From Exiguobacterium sp. AM39-5BH (lineage in GTDB: Bacteria; Bacillota; Bacilli; Exiguobacteriales; Exiguobacteriaceae), in the NCBI RefSeq assembly GCF_003467445.1, contig NZ_QSGS01000003.1, forward strand, positions 124,001 to 188,000: a stretch of DNA of 64,000 nucleotides, written 5' to 3'. Under the pieces are notes generated by a model, which ran no database searches, was not told the origin of the DNA, and saw nothing but the letters and a program-made list of their open reading frames with translations. Of the stretch, positions 48,149 through 58,778 are shown one piece after another (position 1 is the stretch's first letter; each line of letters opens with the position of its first letter). Made by a program: the position numbers and the translations under genes.

Positions 48149-49003
48149 TTACATTAACAAAATCAGACTGGCTGCCATGACCATCATACCGGCGACCATG
48201 CCGTACACCGCATGGTGGGCCCGTCCGTATTCACGGGCAGCTGGGAGTAACTCGTCGAGCGAGATGAACACCATGATGCCGCCGACGCCTGCGAACAAGA
48301 GGCCGAACACCGTGTCACTCAAGAATGGCATCAAAAGAAGGAAACCGACGACCGCTCCGAGCGGTTCGGCAAGTCCGGACAAGAAGGACAGTTTCAGCGC
48401 CTTCTTCCGAGAACCGGTCGCATAATAGATTGGGACCGAGACGGCGATGCCTTCCGGAATGTTGTGTAATGCGATGGCGATGGCGATGGCGAGACCGACC
48501 GCCGGGTCATCGAGGGCCGAGATAAACGTGGCCAAACCTTCCGGAAAGTTATGGATGGTGATGGCGAGCGCCATGAACAGACCCATTTTATGAAGCCGTT
48601 GTTTCGTCTCTTGGTTCAATGGGACACGTTCGGTCGCCGTCGTCGCAAGTTCCTGGGACGACGGGTCGTTTTGCATCGTCTCGACGAATTTGACTTCGTG
48701 TGGGTTTTCCGGAGACGGGATGAACTTGTCAATCAAGGCGATCAACAACATCCCGCCGAAGAAGGCGAGGACGGTATAGAGCGTCCCGGCCTGCTCTCCG
48801 TGGGCCCCGACGAGTTCATCGAGCGCTTTCGGAAAAATCTCGATAAAGGATACGTAAATCATGACCCCGCCTGAGAAGCCAAGGGATACCGACAAGAATG
48901 CCGTGTTGGTCCGTTTGGCGAAGAAGGCGATCATACTTCCGATCCCCGTCGCGAGTCCAGCGAACAGCGTCAGTAAAAAGGCATAGAGTATCGTACTATC
49001 CAT
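48149..49003 (-). CDS. zupT: ZIP family metal transporter (ZupT-like)
   Basis: A 284-residue polytopic protein with eight likely membrane segments. The metal-path motifs LAITIHNFPEGLATF and IAIALHNIPEGIAV (helices 4 and 5) are diagnostic of the ZupT branch, which imports zinc and other divalent metals. A soluble loop (about 95-135) links helices 3 and 4 and is acidic. GAAAGGACTCCT is on the other strand, so AGGAGTCC precedes the start. The promoter region carries a candidate metal-regulator operator. Confidence 0.93.
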   Translation of the reverse strand: MDSTILYAFLLTLFAGLATGIGSMIAFFAKRTNTAFLSVSLGFSGGVMIYVSFIEIFPKALDELVGAHGEQAGTLYTVLAFFGGMLLIALIDKFIPSPENPHEVKFVETMQNDPSSQELATTATERVPLNQETKQRLHKMGLFMALAITIHNFPEGLATFISALDDPAVGLAIAIAIALHNIPEGIAVSVPIYYATGSRKKALKLSFLSGLAEPLGAVVGFLLLMPFLSDTVFGLLFAGVGGIMVFISLDELLPAAREYGRAHHAVYGMVAGMMVMAASLILLM

Positions 49004-49046
49004 TAGAAAGGACTCCTTTGCATGTAGTGTGTAAGTTGATAATCAC

Positions 49047-49080
49047 ATCATAGCTCAAGTTTTGCCCTAATGCAACTTTT
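49047..49080 (-). promoter_or_regulatory. zupT promoter with MntR-like operator
   Basis: On the minus strand TTGCAT (49075-49070) and TATGAT (49052-49047) are 17 bases apart. Overlapping the -35 and spacer, plus-strand 49060-49080 reads TTTTGCCCTAATGCAACTTTT, with TTGC/GCAA inverted arms six bases apart. This resembles Bacillus MntR-type boxes as I remember them (TTTGCC-TAA-G-AAAC). The regulator is inferred. Confidence 0.42.
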
Positions 49081-49120
49081 AGTCGCAAGTGCAAAAAAGC
49101 GTGGAAAATCAACGTGTGGG

Positions 49121-49129
49121 TGTTACAAT
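49121..49129 (+). promoter_or_regulatory. extended -10 promoter for secD-secF
   Basis: TGTTACAAT is a TG-N-TACAAT extended -10 in the divergent spacer between zupT and secD. The leader to the secD start is about 90 bases and contains nothing I can name. Confidence 0.5.
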
Positions 49130-49223
49130 TTCAGGAAAACGATTGATAAATGTTTAGAATATTTGTAATGTTAACGAGAGAAGTTTTTTTACGAGAACAT
49201 GTGTTTAGAAAGGAAATAGTCGT

Positions 49224-50525
49224 ATGTACAAAAAAGGGAATATCGCGATCTTTGCGGTCATCATGATTGCAACGATTCTACTCGCCGTCTTCACGACACC
49301 TTGGGTCGAGAAGAACACGAACCTCGGTCTCGATTTAAAAGGCGGGTTTGAAGTGCTGTATGAAGTGCAACCGCTCGAAGACGGCGATGTCATCGACCAA
49401 TCGGCGATGAATGCAACCGTTCGCGCTATCAACAACCGGGTCAACGTGCTCGGTGTGTCCGAGCCGGACATCCGGATTGAGGACAGCAACCGCATCCGCG
49501 TCCAGCTCGCGGGCGTCTCGAACCAAAACGAGGCGCGAGAAGTGCTGTCGTCGACGGCGCAACTCACGTTCCGCGATGTGGACGATAACGTTCTTCTCGA
49601 CGGGAAAGACCTCGCACCGCGCGGGGCATCCGTCAGTTATAACCAACAAAATCAGCCTGTTGTCGAATTGACGCTTCAGTCAGCGGAGAAATTCGGTGAA
49701 GTCACGTCGCAAATCGCGCAACGTCAGCCACCAGAAAACCGCCTCGTCATCTGGCTCGATTATGAGGAAGGCGACACGTACGAAGAAGAGATCCAAAAAG
49801 AGAACTCGAAAATCGTATCGGATGCGTCGGTCACTGGACCAATCATTTCGGATAAAGCGATCATCTCAGGTGGCGGCATCGACGCCGAGAGCGGTCAACG
49901 CCTGGCAGACATCTTGAACGCCGGGGCACTCCCGGTCAAACTTGAAGAGATTTACTCGACGTCGGTCTCGGCCCAGTTCGGTCAAGACGCGCTTGAGAAG
50001 ACCGTCTTCGCGTCGGTCATCGGTGTCATCGCCATCTTCTTGTTCATGTTGTTCTTCTATCGTTTACCCGGTCTCGTCTCGATCATCACGCTCATTTTGT
50101 ATATCAATTTGATTATGTTGTTCTTTAACGGGATTAACGCCGTCTTGACGCTCCCAGGGATTGCCGGTCTCGTTCTCGGTATCGGTATGGCAGTCGATGC
50201 CAACATCATCACGGCCGAACGAATTAAAGACGAACTCCGCTCAGGGAAGTCGGTCCTATCGGCGTTCCGTGCCGGTAACCGTCGCTCGCTCAGTACGATC
50301 ATCGATGCCAACTTGACGACGCTCATCTCGGCAGCGGTCTTGTTCTATTTCGGAACGAGTTCCGTCAAAGGGTTCGCGCTCATGCTCATGATCTCGATCG
50401 CGATGACGTTCATCTCGAACGTCTTCATCTCGCGCTATTTGATGCACCTCCTCGTCGCAAGTCGTCTCTTCGACAAGCGCAAAGGCTGGTTTGGTGTGAA
50501 GGAGAGTGAAATCCGTGAACTTTAA
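49224..50525 (+). CDS. secD: protein translocase subunit SecD
   Basis: SecD with SecF uses the proton gradient to pull secreted proteins across the membrane. The 433-residue protein has membrane segment 1 with the conserved NTNLGLDLKGGFEVLYEV, the extracellular P1 region (about 40-230, VRAINNRVNVLGVSEPDIR), and five C-terminal membrane segments with AGLVLGIGMAVDANIITAERIKDEL. AGAAAGGAAATAG precedes the ATG. In Bacillus the two are fused; here secF starts inside the secD 3' end. Confidence 0.96.
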   Translation: MYKKGNIAIFAVIMIATILLAVFTTPWVEKNTNLGLDLKGGFEVLYEVQPLEDGDVIDQSAMNATVRAINNRVNVLGVSEPDIRIEDSNRIRVQLAGVSNQNEAREVLSSTAQLTFRDVDDNVLLDGKDLAPRGASVSYNQQNQPVVELTLQSAEKFGEVTSQIAQRQPPENRLVIWLDYEEGDTYEEEIQKENSKIVSDASVTGPIISDKAIISGGGIDAESGQRLADILNAGALPVKLEEIYSTSVSAQFGQDALEKTVFASVIGVIAIFLFMLFFYRLPGLVSIITLILYINLIMLFFNGINAVLTLPGIAGLVLGIGMAVDANIITAERIKDELRSGKSVLSAFRAGNRRSLSTIIDANLTTLISAAVLFYFGTSSVKGFALMLMISIAMTFISNVFISRYLMHLLVASRLFDKRKGWFGVKESEIREL

Positions 50526-51438
50526 GCTCACTGAATTAAACTATATTAAACCGATGCGCACGTTGTTCCTCATCTCGTGTGCCGTCGTCATCATCGGTCT
50601 CGGGATCTTGTTATTCCGCGGGTTGAACCTCGGAATCGACTTCGCATCTGGAACGCGTGTCGAAGTTCAGAGCGAGTCGCAAGTATCGCAAGACGAGTTA
50701 GCGGCCGCCTTCACAGAGGCAGGCGTGGACGAAGACATTTCTTCTGTTCAATATGCGCAAGGCGGGACGCTCGCGAACGTGACGTTCGTCGGGCAGCTCA
50801 CCCAAGAGGAAGTCGCATCGGTGAAGACCGTATTCACAGAGAAGTTCGGGAACGACCCGAACATCAGTACCGTCTCAGCCGAAGTCGGCCGAGACATCGC
50901 CCGTAACGCGATTTACGCCGTCGCGCTCGCCTCGCTCGGGATTATCTTGTATATCACGTTCCGTTTCGAGTTCTCCTACGGTGTCGCGACCGTCGTCGCC
51001 ATGCTTCACGATGCGTTCTTCATGCTCGTGGCGTTCTCAATCTTTGGCATCGAGGTCAACTTGTACTTCGTCGCCGCGATCTTGACGATTATCGGGTATT
51101 CGGTCAACGATACAATCGTTACGTTCGACCGGGTGCGCGAGAACATCCAAGCGTATGAGAAAGAACGGAAAATCAAGATGATGGACGAGTACCGTATGCT
51201 CGTGAACAAAGCGATTCAAGAGACGATCGTTCGCTCGATCAACACGGTCGTCACTGTATTGTTCACCGTCATCGCCTTGTACATCTTTGGTGCCGAATCG
51301 ATTCGCGGCTTCTCGCTCGCGCTTCTCGTCGGTCTCATCATGGGAATGTACTCGTCGATCTTCATCGCTTCGTACCTTTGGTTGCTCATCAAAGGCATGT
51401 CGCTCAACAAAAAAAAATCAGCTGCCCCAGAGGCGTAA
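50515..51438 (+). CDS. secF: protein translocase subunit SecF
   Basis: A 307-residue partner of SecD. Segment 1 is followed by GLNLGIDFASGTRVEVQ, a small outer domain and five more membrane segments with AAILTIIGYSVNDTIVTFDRVREN. The GTG at 50515 is chosen because AAGGAGAG ends 8 bases upstream; it overlaps the secD stop by 11 bases. A GTG at 50506 lies inside that ribosome site. Closed by a terminator. Confidence 0.95.
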   Translation: MNFKLTELNYIKPMRTLFLISCAVVIIGLGILLFRGLNLGIDFASGTRVEVQSESQVSQDELAAAFTEAGVDEDISSVQYAQGGTLANVTFVGQLTQEEVASVKTVFTEKFGNDPNISTVSAEVGRDIARNAIYAVALASLGIILYITFRFEFSYGVATVVAMLHDAFFMLVAFSIFGIEVNLYFVAAILTIIGYSVNDTIVTFDRVRENIQAYEKERKIKMMDEYRMLVNKAIQETIVRSINTVVTVLFTVIALYIFGAESIRGFSLALLVGLIMGMYSSIFIASYLWLLIKGMSLNKKKSAAPEA

Positions 51439-51443
51439 CCACT

Positions 51444-51473
51444 GGTCTCCCGAGTCAATCGGGGGACCTTTTT
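51444..51473 (+). terminator. intrinsic terminator after secF
   Basis: GGTCTCCCGA and TCGGGGGACC pair (one G-T) around GTCAA, followed by T5. Confidence 0.88.
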
Positions 51474-51539
51474 GAATGTCAAGACGGCACTTCACTCGCT
51501 CGTTCTGATATAATCTACAATTGATTGGAGTGAGGCATT

Positions 51540-53831
51540 ATGTATCATGCGAAGAAACGTTGGGTGTATCCGGAGACGGATACGGCCGCGGTTGAACAGT
51601 TACAGACAGAATTGAATATATCGGAGCAACTCGCGACGCTCCTCACACAACGGGGGCACCGCGACGTCGAGGCGGCCAAGGCGTTTTTATACGTCGAGGA
51701 TGAATTGACGTTCCACGACCCGTTTTTATTTGAACAGATGCCAAAAGTCGTCGAACGCGTGAAACGGGCGGCCGACGAAGGCGAGATGGTGCTCATATAT
51801 GGTGACTATGACGTCGATGGTGTCAGCGCCTCGGCCGTCATGTGGCACGCCTTGACCGAGATTGGCGTCATGGCGGAATGCTATATCCCGAACCGGTTCA
51901 CCGAAGGATATGGGCCGAACAAAGAGGCGTTCAGCTGGGCCGCCGGTGAAGGGTTCACCCTCATCATCACGGTCGACTGCGGCATCTCGGGGATTGAAGA
52001 AGCGGCGCTCTTGAAAGAGCTCGGTGTCGATTTGATCATCACCGATCACCACGAACCGAAAGAGACGTTACCGGATGCATTCGCTATCATCCATCCTCAT
52101 ATCGACCCGTCGTATCCATACGACAAACTCGCCGGGGCAGGCGTCGCCCTCAAAGTGGCGCATGCCGTGCTCGACCGGATGCCGGACGAGCTTCTCGACT
52201 TGGCCGTCCTCGGCACGATTGCCGATCTCGTCCCGCTCGATGGGGAGAACCGTCTGCTCGCCAAGCTCGGACTCAAGGCGCTCGATGATTCGAAACGCCC
52301 GGGTATTTTGGCGCTCCGTGAAGTGTGTGCGTTGACGGACGGGACATTGAACGAGGAATCGGTCGGGTTCGCGTTCGGTCCGCGCATCAACGCCGCTGGT
52401 CGTCTCGACTCGGCGATGCCGGCGCTCCAGATGTTGCTCGCCGAGAGCGAGGAAGAAGCGCTCGCACTGGCACAACAGCTCGACAAACAGAACAAAGAAC
52501 GCCAAGACATCGTCAAGACGATCGCCAAAGAAGCGACGGAACTCGTCGAAGCCTCGATGACGGACGACCGCGTCCTCATCGTCGCCAGTGAACGCTGGAA
52601 CCCAGGCGTCGTCGGAATCGTCGCCTCACGTCTCGTCGAGGCGTACTATCGTCCGGTCATCCTATTGTGCCATGACCCGAAGACAGGGAAGGCGAAAGGG
52701 TCGGGCCGGTCGATTGACGGTTTCGACTTGTTCAAAGAACTATCGAAGAACGAAGACATCTTGCCGCACTTCGGTGGCCACCCGGCCGCAGCCGGGATGA
52801 CCTTGTTATCGGAAAACGTGGCCGAACTGCGCCGGCGTCTGAACGAACAGGCCGAATCGATTCCGGACGAGACGTTCGTCGCCCGCGTGAACGTCGACTT
52901 GAAACTTGACGTGAACGACGTGTCGCTCGACTTGATTGCAGAGATTGGCAAGCTCGCCCCGTTCGGGATGGGTAATCCGTCACCGCGTGTCGCCGTGGCA
53001 GACGCTAGACTTCGCGATATCCGTCAAATCGGGCGCGACAACACCCATTTGAAGGTTCAGCTCGCCGGGGATGAGCGGGAACTTGACGGCATCGGCTTCG
53101 GTTTCGGTCACGTCGTCTCTGAAATCTCGAAGATGGCCCACGTCTCGGTCATGGGCAGTCTGCAAGTAAATGAATGGAACGGGATGCGCAAGCCGCAGCT
53201 CATGATTCAAGACATCCGTGTCGACGGGTTCCAAGTGTTCGATTATCGGGGCAAGAAAAATTCGCTCGACGAATTGAAACAGCTTCCGGGCGAGACGACG
53301 TCGTTCGTATCATTCCAAGGCCGGGACGACTTCCCGCTCCACGACCTCAGCACGCCGCTCAAACCGTTCGTCGTCCTGCTCGATTTGCCGGACGAGGAAG
53401 ATGTGCTCGCGGACATGTTGACCGAAGACGTCGAACGCATCTACTGTGCGTTCGGACAAGGCGGCTCATTTTTTGAGAAGTTGCCGACGCGAGAAGATTT
53501 CCGAACATACTACGTCCACATGGCGACGTGCGAACGGAAAAAACTGCGCGAAAACTTGATTCGTTTGTCAATCGAGCGAAAATGGTCAAAAAATACGATT
53601 CAATTTATGCATCAAGTATTCTCTGAACTCGAATTTCTTGTTACAATGGAAGACGGACTGCCTGGAGTGAATCCAGAAGCGCCGAAACGCGATTTGACCG
53701 AAGCGCCGTGTTATAAGCGCCGGGTCGGACGAGTCCAACTCGAGGAGCGTTTCATCTATGCGTCGTTGGCAGAACTGAAAGAGCGGTTACAATCATTGCG
53801 ATCGAACAAGATGCAGGAGGCTTACACATAA
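51540..53831 (+). CDS. recJ: single-stranded-DNA-specific exonuclease RecJ
   Basis: RecJ degrades single-stranded DNA 5' to 3' in recombination and repair. The 763-residue length fits the Bacillales form with an extra C-terminal domain (about 560-763). The DHH core has [14 protein letters not shown] (motif I), [21 protein letters not shown] (motif III, DHH), GTIADLVPL, and DHHA1 with [25 protein letters not shown] and [23 protein letters not shown] precedes the ATG. apt follows after one base. Confidence 0.95.
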   Translation: MYHAKKRWVYPETDTAAVEQLQTELNISEQLATLLTQRGHRDVEAAKAFLYVEDELTFHDPFLFEQMPKVVERVKRAADEGEMVLIYGDYDVDGVSASAVMWHALTEIGVMAECYIPNRFTEGYGPNKEAFSWAAGEGFTLIITVDCGISGIEEAALLKELGVDLIITDHHEPKETLPDAFAIIHPHIDPSYPYDKLAGAGVALKVAHAVLDRMPDELLDLAVLGTIADLVPLDGENRLLAKLGLKALDDSKRPGILALREVCALTDGTLNEESVGFAFGPRINAAGRLDSAMPALQMLLAESEEEALALAQQLDKQNKERQDIVKTIAKEATELVEASMTDDRVLIVASERWNPGVVGIVASRLVEAYYRPVILLCHDPKTGKAKGSGRSIDGFDLFKELSKNEDILPHFGGHPAAAGMTLLSENVAELRRRLNEQAESIPDETFVARVNVDLKLDVNDVSLDLIAEIGKLAPFGMGNPSPRVAVADARLRDIRQIGRDNTHLKVQLAGDERELDGIGFGFGHVVSEISKMAHVSVMGSLQVNEWNGMRKPQLMIQDIRVDGFQVFDYRGKKNSLDELKQLPGETTSFVSFQGRDDFPLHDLSTPLKPFVVLLDLPDEEDVLADMLTEDVERIYCAFGQGGSFFEKLPTREDFRTYYVHMATCERKKLRENLIRLSIERKWSKNTIQFMHQVFSELEFLVTMEDGLPGVNPEAPKRDLTEAPCYKRRVGRVQLEERFIYASLAELKERLQSLRSNKMQEAYT

Positions 53832-53832
53832 A

Positions 53833-54351
53833 ATGGATTTCAAACAGCATATTAAAGAAGTAGCGGATTACCCGAAAGAAGGAATCAGCTTCAAAGACAT
53901 CACGTCACTCATGCAAGACGGACCGGCTTACAAAAAAGCGGTCGACGAGCTCATCGCTTACGCCCAAGAGCGCGGCGCTGAACTCATCGCAGGTCCTGAG
54001 GCACGCGGCTTCGTCGTCGGTTGCCCGGCAGCGTACGCACTTGAACTCGGGTTTGTCCCGGTCCGGAAAGAAGGCAAGTTGCCACGTGAGACGGTCCGCG
54101 TCGCATACGGTCTCGAATACGGCACAGACATTTTGACGATGCACAAAGATTCAATCAAACCGGGCCAACAAGTCGTCATCTTGGATGACTTGCTCGCCAC
54201 AGGTGGTACGATTGAAGCGACAATCAAAATGATTGAACAACTCGGTGGCGTTGTCGCTGGAATCGGATTCTTAATCGAACTTGATGGACTCGGTGGACGC
54301 GAGCGTCTCGAAGGATACGACGTGTTTTCACTCATCCGTTACGAAGATTAA
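53833..54351 (+). CDS. apt: adenine phosphoribosyltransferase
   Basis: Apt salvages adenine to AMP with PRPP. The 172-residue protein has [47 protein letters not shown] and the PRPP loop [29 protein letters not shown] upstream gives a strong ribosome site inside recJ. recJ-apt-rel order matches Bacillus. Confidence 0.97.
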   Translation: MDFKQHIKEVADYPKEGISFKDITSLMQDGPAYKKAVDELIAYAQERGAELIAGPEARGFVVGCPAAYALELGFVPVRKEGKLPRETVRVAYGLEYGTDILTMHKDSIKPGQQVVILDDLLATGGTIEATIKMIEQLGGVVAGIGFLIELDGLGGRERLEGYDVFSLIRYED

Positions 54352-54353
54352 TC

Positions 54354-54380
54354 AAAGGGAAGCGATGGCTTCCCTTTTTT
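54354..54380 (+). terminator. intrinsic terminator after apt
   Basis: AAGGGAAG-CGATG-GCTTCCCTT followed by T4 or more. Confidence 0.88.
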
Positions 54381-54412
54381 GAATAGTTTTTGAGTAAAAT
54401 AACCCACAACCT

Positions 54413-54441
54413 TTGACAGGTCGTCAGATTTTTTCGATAAT
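54413..54441 (+). promoter_or_regulatory. sigma-A-type promoter for rel
   Basis: TTGACA (54413-54418), 17-base spacer, GATAAT (54436-54441). The leader to the rel start is about 90 bases with no recognised element. Confidence 0.85.
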
Positions 54442-54537
54442 AGTAAGTAAAAATAGAATAACCATGTACGTTAACTACTACCACGCTGCGACGAGTCCAA
54501 GTCGATTGGAGCGGTAAGAAAAAGGGTGTCGAATGTT

Positions 54538-56726
54538 ATGACCAAAAAACAAATCGTAAGTATTGAGGACCTTCTCGACGCGCTCGGGGAGTATATGGGT
54601 GTAGACGAGGTTGCCGAAGTGAGACGCGCTTACGAATACGCCAAACTGCATCATACCGGTCAGTTCCGACGTTCCGGCGAACCCTACATTCTACATCCGG
54701 TTCAAGTGGCCGGTATTCTCGTTGATATCGGGTTGGACGCGACGACCATCATCGGTGCCCTCTTGCATGATGTCGTCGAGGACACGGAAGTCACGCTCAA
54801 ACAACTCGCCGACGAGTTCGGGGTCGAGGTGGCCATGCTCGTCGATGGGGTGACGAAGCTCGGTAAAATCAAATATAAATCGAAAAAAGAAGAACTCGCC
54901 GAGAATCACCGCAAGATGATTATCGCGATGGCTGAAGACGTACGTGTCATCTTGATCAAACTTGCCGATCGTCTGCACAACATGCGGACGCTTCAGCATA
55001 TGCCGAAAGAAAAGCAAGTCCAAAAAGCGGAAGAGACGCTTGAAATCTTTGCACCACTTGCCCATCGGATGGGGATCTCGACGATCAAGTGGGAGCTCGA
55101 GGATATTTCATTACGTTATATCAACCCGCAGCAATACTATAAAATCGTCTCGATGATGAAGCAAAAACGGACCGAGCGTGAAGCGCTCGTCACTTCCGTC
55201 ATCACGGAAGTGAATGCCGTCCTTGAAGAAGTGAGCATCGAAGCCGATGTCAACGGCCGTCCAAAGCACATCTATTCGATTTACAACAAGATGGTGAAAC
55301 ATAAAAAAGAATTCAATGAGATTTATGACTTGATGGCAGTTCGAATCATCGTCGATTCGATTCGTGACTGCTACGCCGTCCTCGGGATCATTCATACGCA
55401 ATACAAGCCGATGCCAGGCCGGTTCAAAGATTATATCGCCATGCCGAAACCGAACATGTATCAGTCGCTCCACACGACGGTGATCGGACCGAAAGGTGAG
55501 CCGCTCGAAGTGCAAATCCGGACGAAGGACATGCACTTCATCGCCGAGTTCGGTATTGCCGCGCACTGGGCCTATAAAGAAGGAAAGAGTGTCGCAACGA
55601 ACGGGTTCGATGAGAAAATCGCTCATCTGCGCGAGATTTTGGAGTTGCAAAAAGATACGACCGACGCCGAAGAGTTCATGGAATCGCTCAAAGTCGATTT
55701 CTTCAGCGATATGCTCTACGTCTTCACGCCGAAAGGAGACGTTTTCGAGTTACCGAAAGGATCGGTCCCGATCGACTACGCGTACCGTATCCATACCGAG
55801 ATCGGTCACCGGATGACTGGCGCGAAAGTGAACGGACGGATGGTGCCGCTCGACCATAAACTCGAGACGGGGGACATCATCGAGATCATCACGTCGAAGC
55901 ATAGCTATGGGCCGAGTAAGGACTGGCTCAAACTCGCCGTCTCGAGCCAGGCGAAGAACAAGATTCGCCAATGGTTCAAGCGTCAACAGCGTGAAGAGAA
56001 CGTCGAGAAAGGCAAAGAGCTCGTCGACGTCGAAATCAAAAAGCTTGGCTTCGAGCCGAAAGAAGTGATCGATGACCAGTCGCTCGCCGTCGTCGTCGAG
56101 AAGTTCAACTTCGGGAACGAGGAAGAGATGTACGCCGCGGTCGGCTATCATGCATTACAGCCGCCCAAGTCGCCCACAAGTTGACGGAGAAGCAGCGGAA
56201 AGAACCGAAACTTGAGCTGTCGGACGCCATTAACGAACTGAAAGTCAGTCAGTCGCCGAAGAAGAAGACGGCCGAGGCCGGCGTCTCGGTGAAAGGGATC
56301 GACAACATGTTGATTCGCATGAGCCGATGCTGTAACCCGGTGCCGGGCGATGAAATCGTCGGCTATATCACACGCGGACGCGGTGTGTCGATTCACCGGA
56401 AGGACTGTTTGAACATCATCAATGAGCAACATCCGGAGCGGCTCCTCACGGTCGAGTGGGAAGTCGGTCAGGCGAAAGAGAAGAACTATAACGTCGATAT
56501 CGAGATTACCGGATATGACCGTTCCGGCTTGTTGAACGATGTGCTCCAAGCCGTCTCGGCGACGAACACGAACATTGTGGCCGTGAGTGGACGCGGGGAC
56601 CAGAACAAACAGGCCCGCATCTCGATGACGATCTCGATTCCGAACGTGAATCATCTGCAAAAAGTCGTCGACCGGATTAAGCAAATCTCGGACGTGTACT
56701 CGGTCAGCCGAGTCATGATGACGTGA
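54538..56726 (+). CDS. relA: bifunctional (p)ppGpp synthetase/hydrolase Rel (frame interrupted)
   Basis: Rel makes and degrades the alarmone (p)ppGpp. The HD hydrolase domain is intact ([35 protein letters not shown]), as is the synthetase domain ([40 protein letters not shown]), then TGS ([26 protein letters not shown]). At about 56150-56151 the frame breaks after AAVGYH; the next frame reads [15 protein letters not shown] and goes on to the zinc-finger-like region ([17 protein letters not shown]) and ACT domain. One missing G restores about 729 residues. The ATG at 54538 follows AAAGGGTG; a GTG at 54526 is the alternative. Confidence 0.94.
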
Positions 56727-56742
56727 CGAAAGGAAGATTTCT

Positions 56743-57186
56743 GTGCGTGTATTGTTGCAACGAGTGAAAGAAGCCTCGGTCACGGTCGATGAGGAGACAA
56801 TCGGTCAGATCGAGGCCGGTTATCTGCTCCTCGTCGGAGTGACCCATGAGGACACCGAGACGGAAGTGAATTGGCTCGCCGACAAGGTGGCCGGGCTCCG
56901 TGTCTTCGAGGACGCGGACGAGAAGATGAACTTATCGATTCAAGACGTCGACGGCAAAGTGTTGTCCGTGTCGCAGTTCACGCTTTACGGGGACACGCTG
57001 AAAGGCCGTCGTCCCGCATTCACGCAAGCGGCGAAGCCGGATATCGCCGAACGTCTTTACGAGAAGTTCAATGAGCGCTTGCGGACGCACGGGCTCGTCG
57101 TCGAGACCGGGAAGTTCGGGGCGATGATGGACGTCGCGCTCGTCAATGACGGTCCGGTCACGCTCATGCTCGAAAAAAACGCTTGA
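56743..57186 (+). CDS. dtd: D-aminoacyl-tRNA deacylase
   Basis: Dtd frees tRNAs mischarged with D-amino acids or glycine. The 147-residue protein starts [18 protein letters not shown], has [19 protein letters not shown] (SQFTL motif) and [11 protein letters not shown], the form of the cross-subunit NxGPVT motif. The start is GTG at 56743, with AAGGAAG upstream. It follows rel, as in Bacillus. Confidence 0.96.
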   Translation: MRVLLQRVKEASVTVDEETIGQIEAGYLLLVGVTHEDTETEVNWLADKVAGLRVFEDADEKMNLSIQDVDGKVLSVSQFTLYGDTLKGRRPAFTQAAKPDIAERLYEKFNERLRTHGLVVETGKFGAMMDVALVNDGPVTLMLEKNA

Positions 57187-57212
57187 CAGAAGCAGGTGTG
57201 ATTCGGCATCAT
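57183..57212 (+). promoter_or_regulatory. promoter of the hisS-aspS leader
   Basis: TTGACA (57183-57188) overlaps the dtd stop codon; CATCAT (57207-57212) lies 18 bases on. The -10 is weak (4 of 6). Confidence 0.6.
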
Positions 57213-57214
57213 GA

Positions 57215-57476
57215 ACCATATAACCTAACACCTACGATAAAGAAAAGTACGGTCACCCCACCAGCAAAGAGAGCGATGCCAAGGCTGAAAGCATCGACTG
57301 GATGATGACCCGAACGACACTTTGGAGGTGCTTCCTTGAACTTGAGTAGGGGAAGCCGTTTCATCGGGCGTTAACCGATTTCGAGTGGCAGAGTATCGAT
57401 TATGGCTCTGCAACGAGGGTGGTACCACGGGAAACTTACACAGGCTCTCGTCCCTTTGCGGACGAGGGCCTTTTTG
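57215..57476 (+). promoter_or_regulatory. T-box riboswitch of hisS-aspS with overlapping Asp/His specifier
   Basis: The leader shows AGTA (57246-57249), AGAGAGCG (57268-57275), GAA (57312-57314) and then C-GACAC: GAC (57316-57318, Asp) and CAC (57318-57320, His) share one base. The T-box AGGGTGGTACCACGG is at 57416-57430. A terminator hairpin (GGC-CTCGTCC / GGACGAG-GCC plus T5) ends at 57475. Both amino acids match the two genes downstream. Which codon is read is not decided by sequence alone. Confidence 0.92.
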
Positions 57477-57497
57477 TATTCTAAGGAGGGAATTTAG

Positions 57498-58778
57498 ATG
57501 AAAGCACCACGCGGCACACAAGACCTGCTTCCGGGCACGGTCGAGACGTGGCAGTATGTCGAAGAGAAGTTACGCGACATTAGCGCCCGTTACAACTATA
57601 AAGAGATTCGTACCCCGATTTTTGAAACGACGGACCTGTTCACACGCAGCGTCGGCGAGACGACGGACATCGTCCAAAAAGAGATGTTCACGCTCGTCAA
57701 GAAAGGCAAGGACGAGTATACGCTCCGTCCGGAAGGGACGGCCTCGGTCGTCCGCGCTTTCGTGACGAACAAGATGTTCGGTAGCCCCGACCAGCCGACG
57801 AAACTGTACTATATGGGACCGATGTTCCGCTACGAACGTCCACAAAAAGGACGTTTCCGCCAATTGCACCAATACGGTGTCGAAGCGATTGGGAGCAGCG
57901 ACCCGGCCGTCGACGCGGAAGTGATCAGCCTCGCCTACACGATTTACAAATCGTTCGGACTGAAAAAAATCAAGGTCGTCGTCAACTCGCTCGGTGACGC
58001 CGAGAGCCGCAACGCTCACCGCGAAGCGCTCATCCGTCACTTCGAGCCGGTCCAGCACGAGCTGTGCCAAGATTGCCAGACGCGATTGCACCAAAACCCG
58101 CTTCGCGTCCTCGACTGTAAAGTCGACCGCGACCACCCGTCGATGAAGTCAGCGCCGTCGATTCTCGACTTCTTGAACGAAGAGTCGAAGACGTACTTCG
58201 AAAAAGTACTCGCGCACTTGGATGCGCTCGGCGTCGCCCACGTCGTCGACCCGACGCTCGTCCGCGGACTTGACTACTATACGCACACGGCGTTCGAAAT
58301 CATGTCAGAGGCAGAAGGCTTCGGCGCCATCACGACGCTATGCGGCGGGGGACGCTATAACGGTCTCGTCCAAGACATCGGTGGACCGGACATGCCAGGC
58401 ATCGGTTTTGGGATTGGGCTCGAGCGGCTCATCCTCGCTCTCGAGAACGAAGGGGTGCTCCCAGCGCTCGAAACAGGACTTGACGTCTTCGTTGTCGCCC
58501 AAGGTGGGTCAGACGTTGAAGTGACGGCGACACGCTTGTTGCAATTGCTTCGCATCGAAGGCTTCAAGGCGGACCGAGATTACCTAGGTCGCAAGTTCAA
58601 AGGACAATTCAAACAAGCCGACCGCTTGAACGCGAAGTTCGCCGTCATCCTCGGAGACGATGAAGTCGAGCGCGGATCGGCCTCCCTCAAGGTCATGGCG
58701 ACCGGGGAACAAGTCGACGTGCCACTATCGGCCGTCGTAGACAAAATTCGTGAACTATCGAAAGGAGTAGGACAATGA
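57498..58778 (+). CDS. hisS: histidyl-tRNA synthetase
   Basis: A 426-residue class II synthetase. It begins [11 protein letters not shown], has motif 2 ([24 protein letters not shown]), the histidine-specific loops [14 protein letters not shown] and [10 protein letters not shown], motif 3 in [11 protein letters not shown], and the anticodon-binding end [31 protein letters not shown] precedes the ATG. It overlaps aspS by four bases. Confidence 0.97.
   Translation: MKAPRGTQDLLPGTVETWQYVEEKLRDISARYNYKEIRTPIFETTDLFTRSVGETTDIVQKEMFTLVKKGKDEYTLRPEGTASVVRAFVTNKMFGSPDQPTKLYYMGPMFRYERPQKGRFRQLHQYGVEAIGSSDPAVDAEVISLAYTIYKSFGLKKIKVVVNSLGDAESRNAHREALIRHFEPVQHELCQDCQTRLHQNPLRVLDCKVDRDHPSMKSAPSILDFLNEESKTYFEKVLAHLDALGVAHVVDPTLVRGLDYYTHTAFEIMSEAEGFGAITTLCGGGRYNGLVQDIGGPDMPGIGFGIGLERLILALENEGVLPALETGLDVFVVAQGGSDVEVTATRLLQLLRIEGFKADRDYLGRKFKGQFKQADRLNAKFAVILGDDEVERGSASLKVMATGEQVDVPLSAVVDKIRELSKGVGQ

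Noticed and set aside
56150..56726. Separate ACT-domain regulator gene starting at 56181
   Set aside because: It is the C-terminal third of rel, displaced by a single missing G; the joined frame matches Rel proteins across the break.
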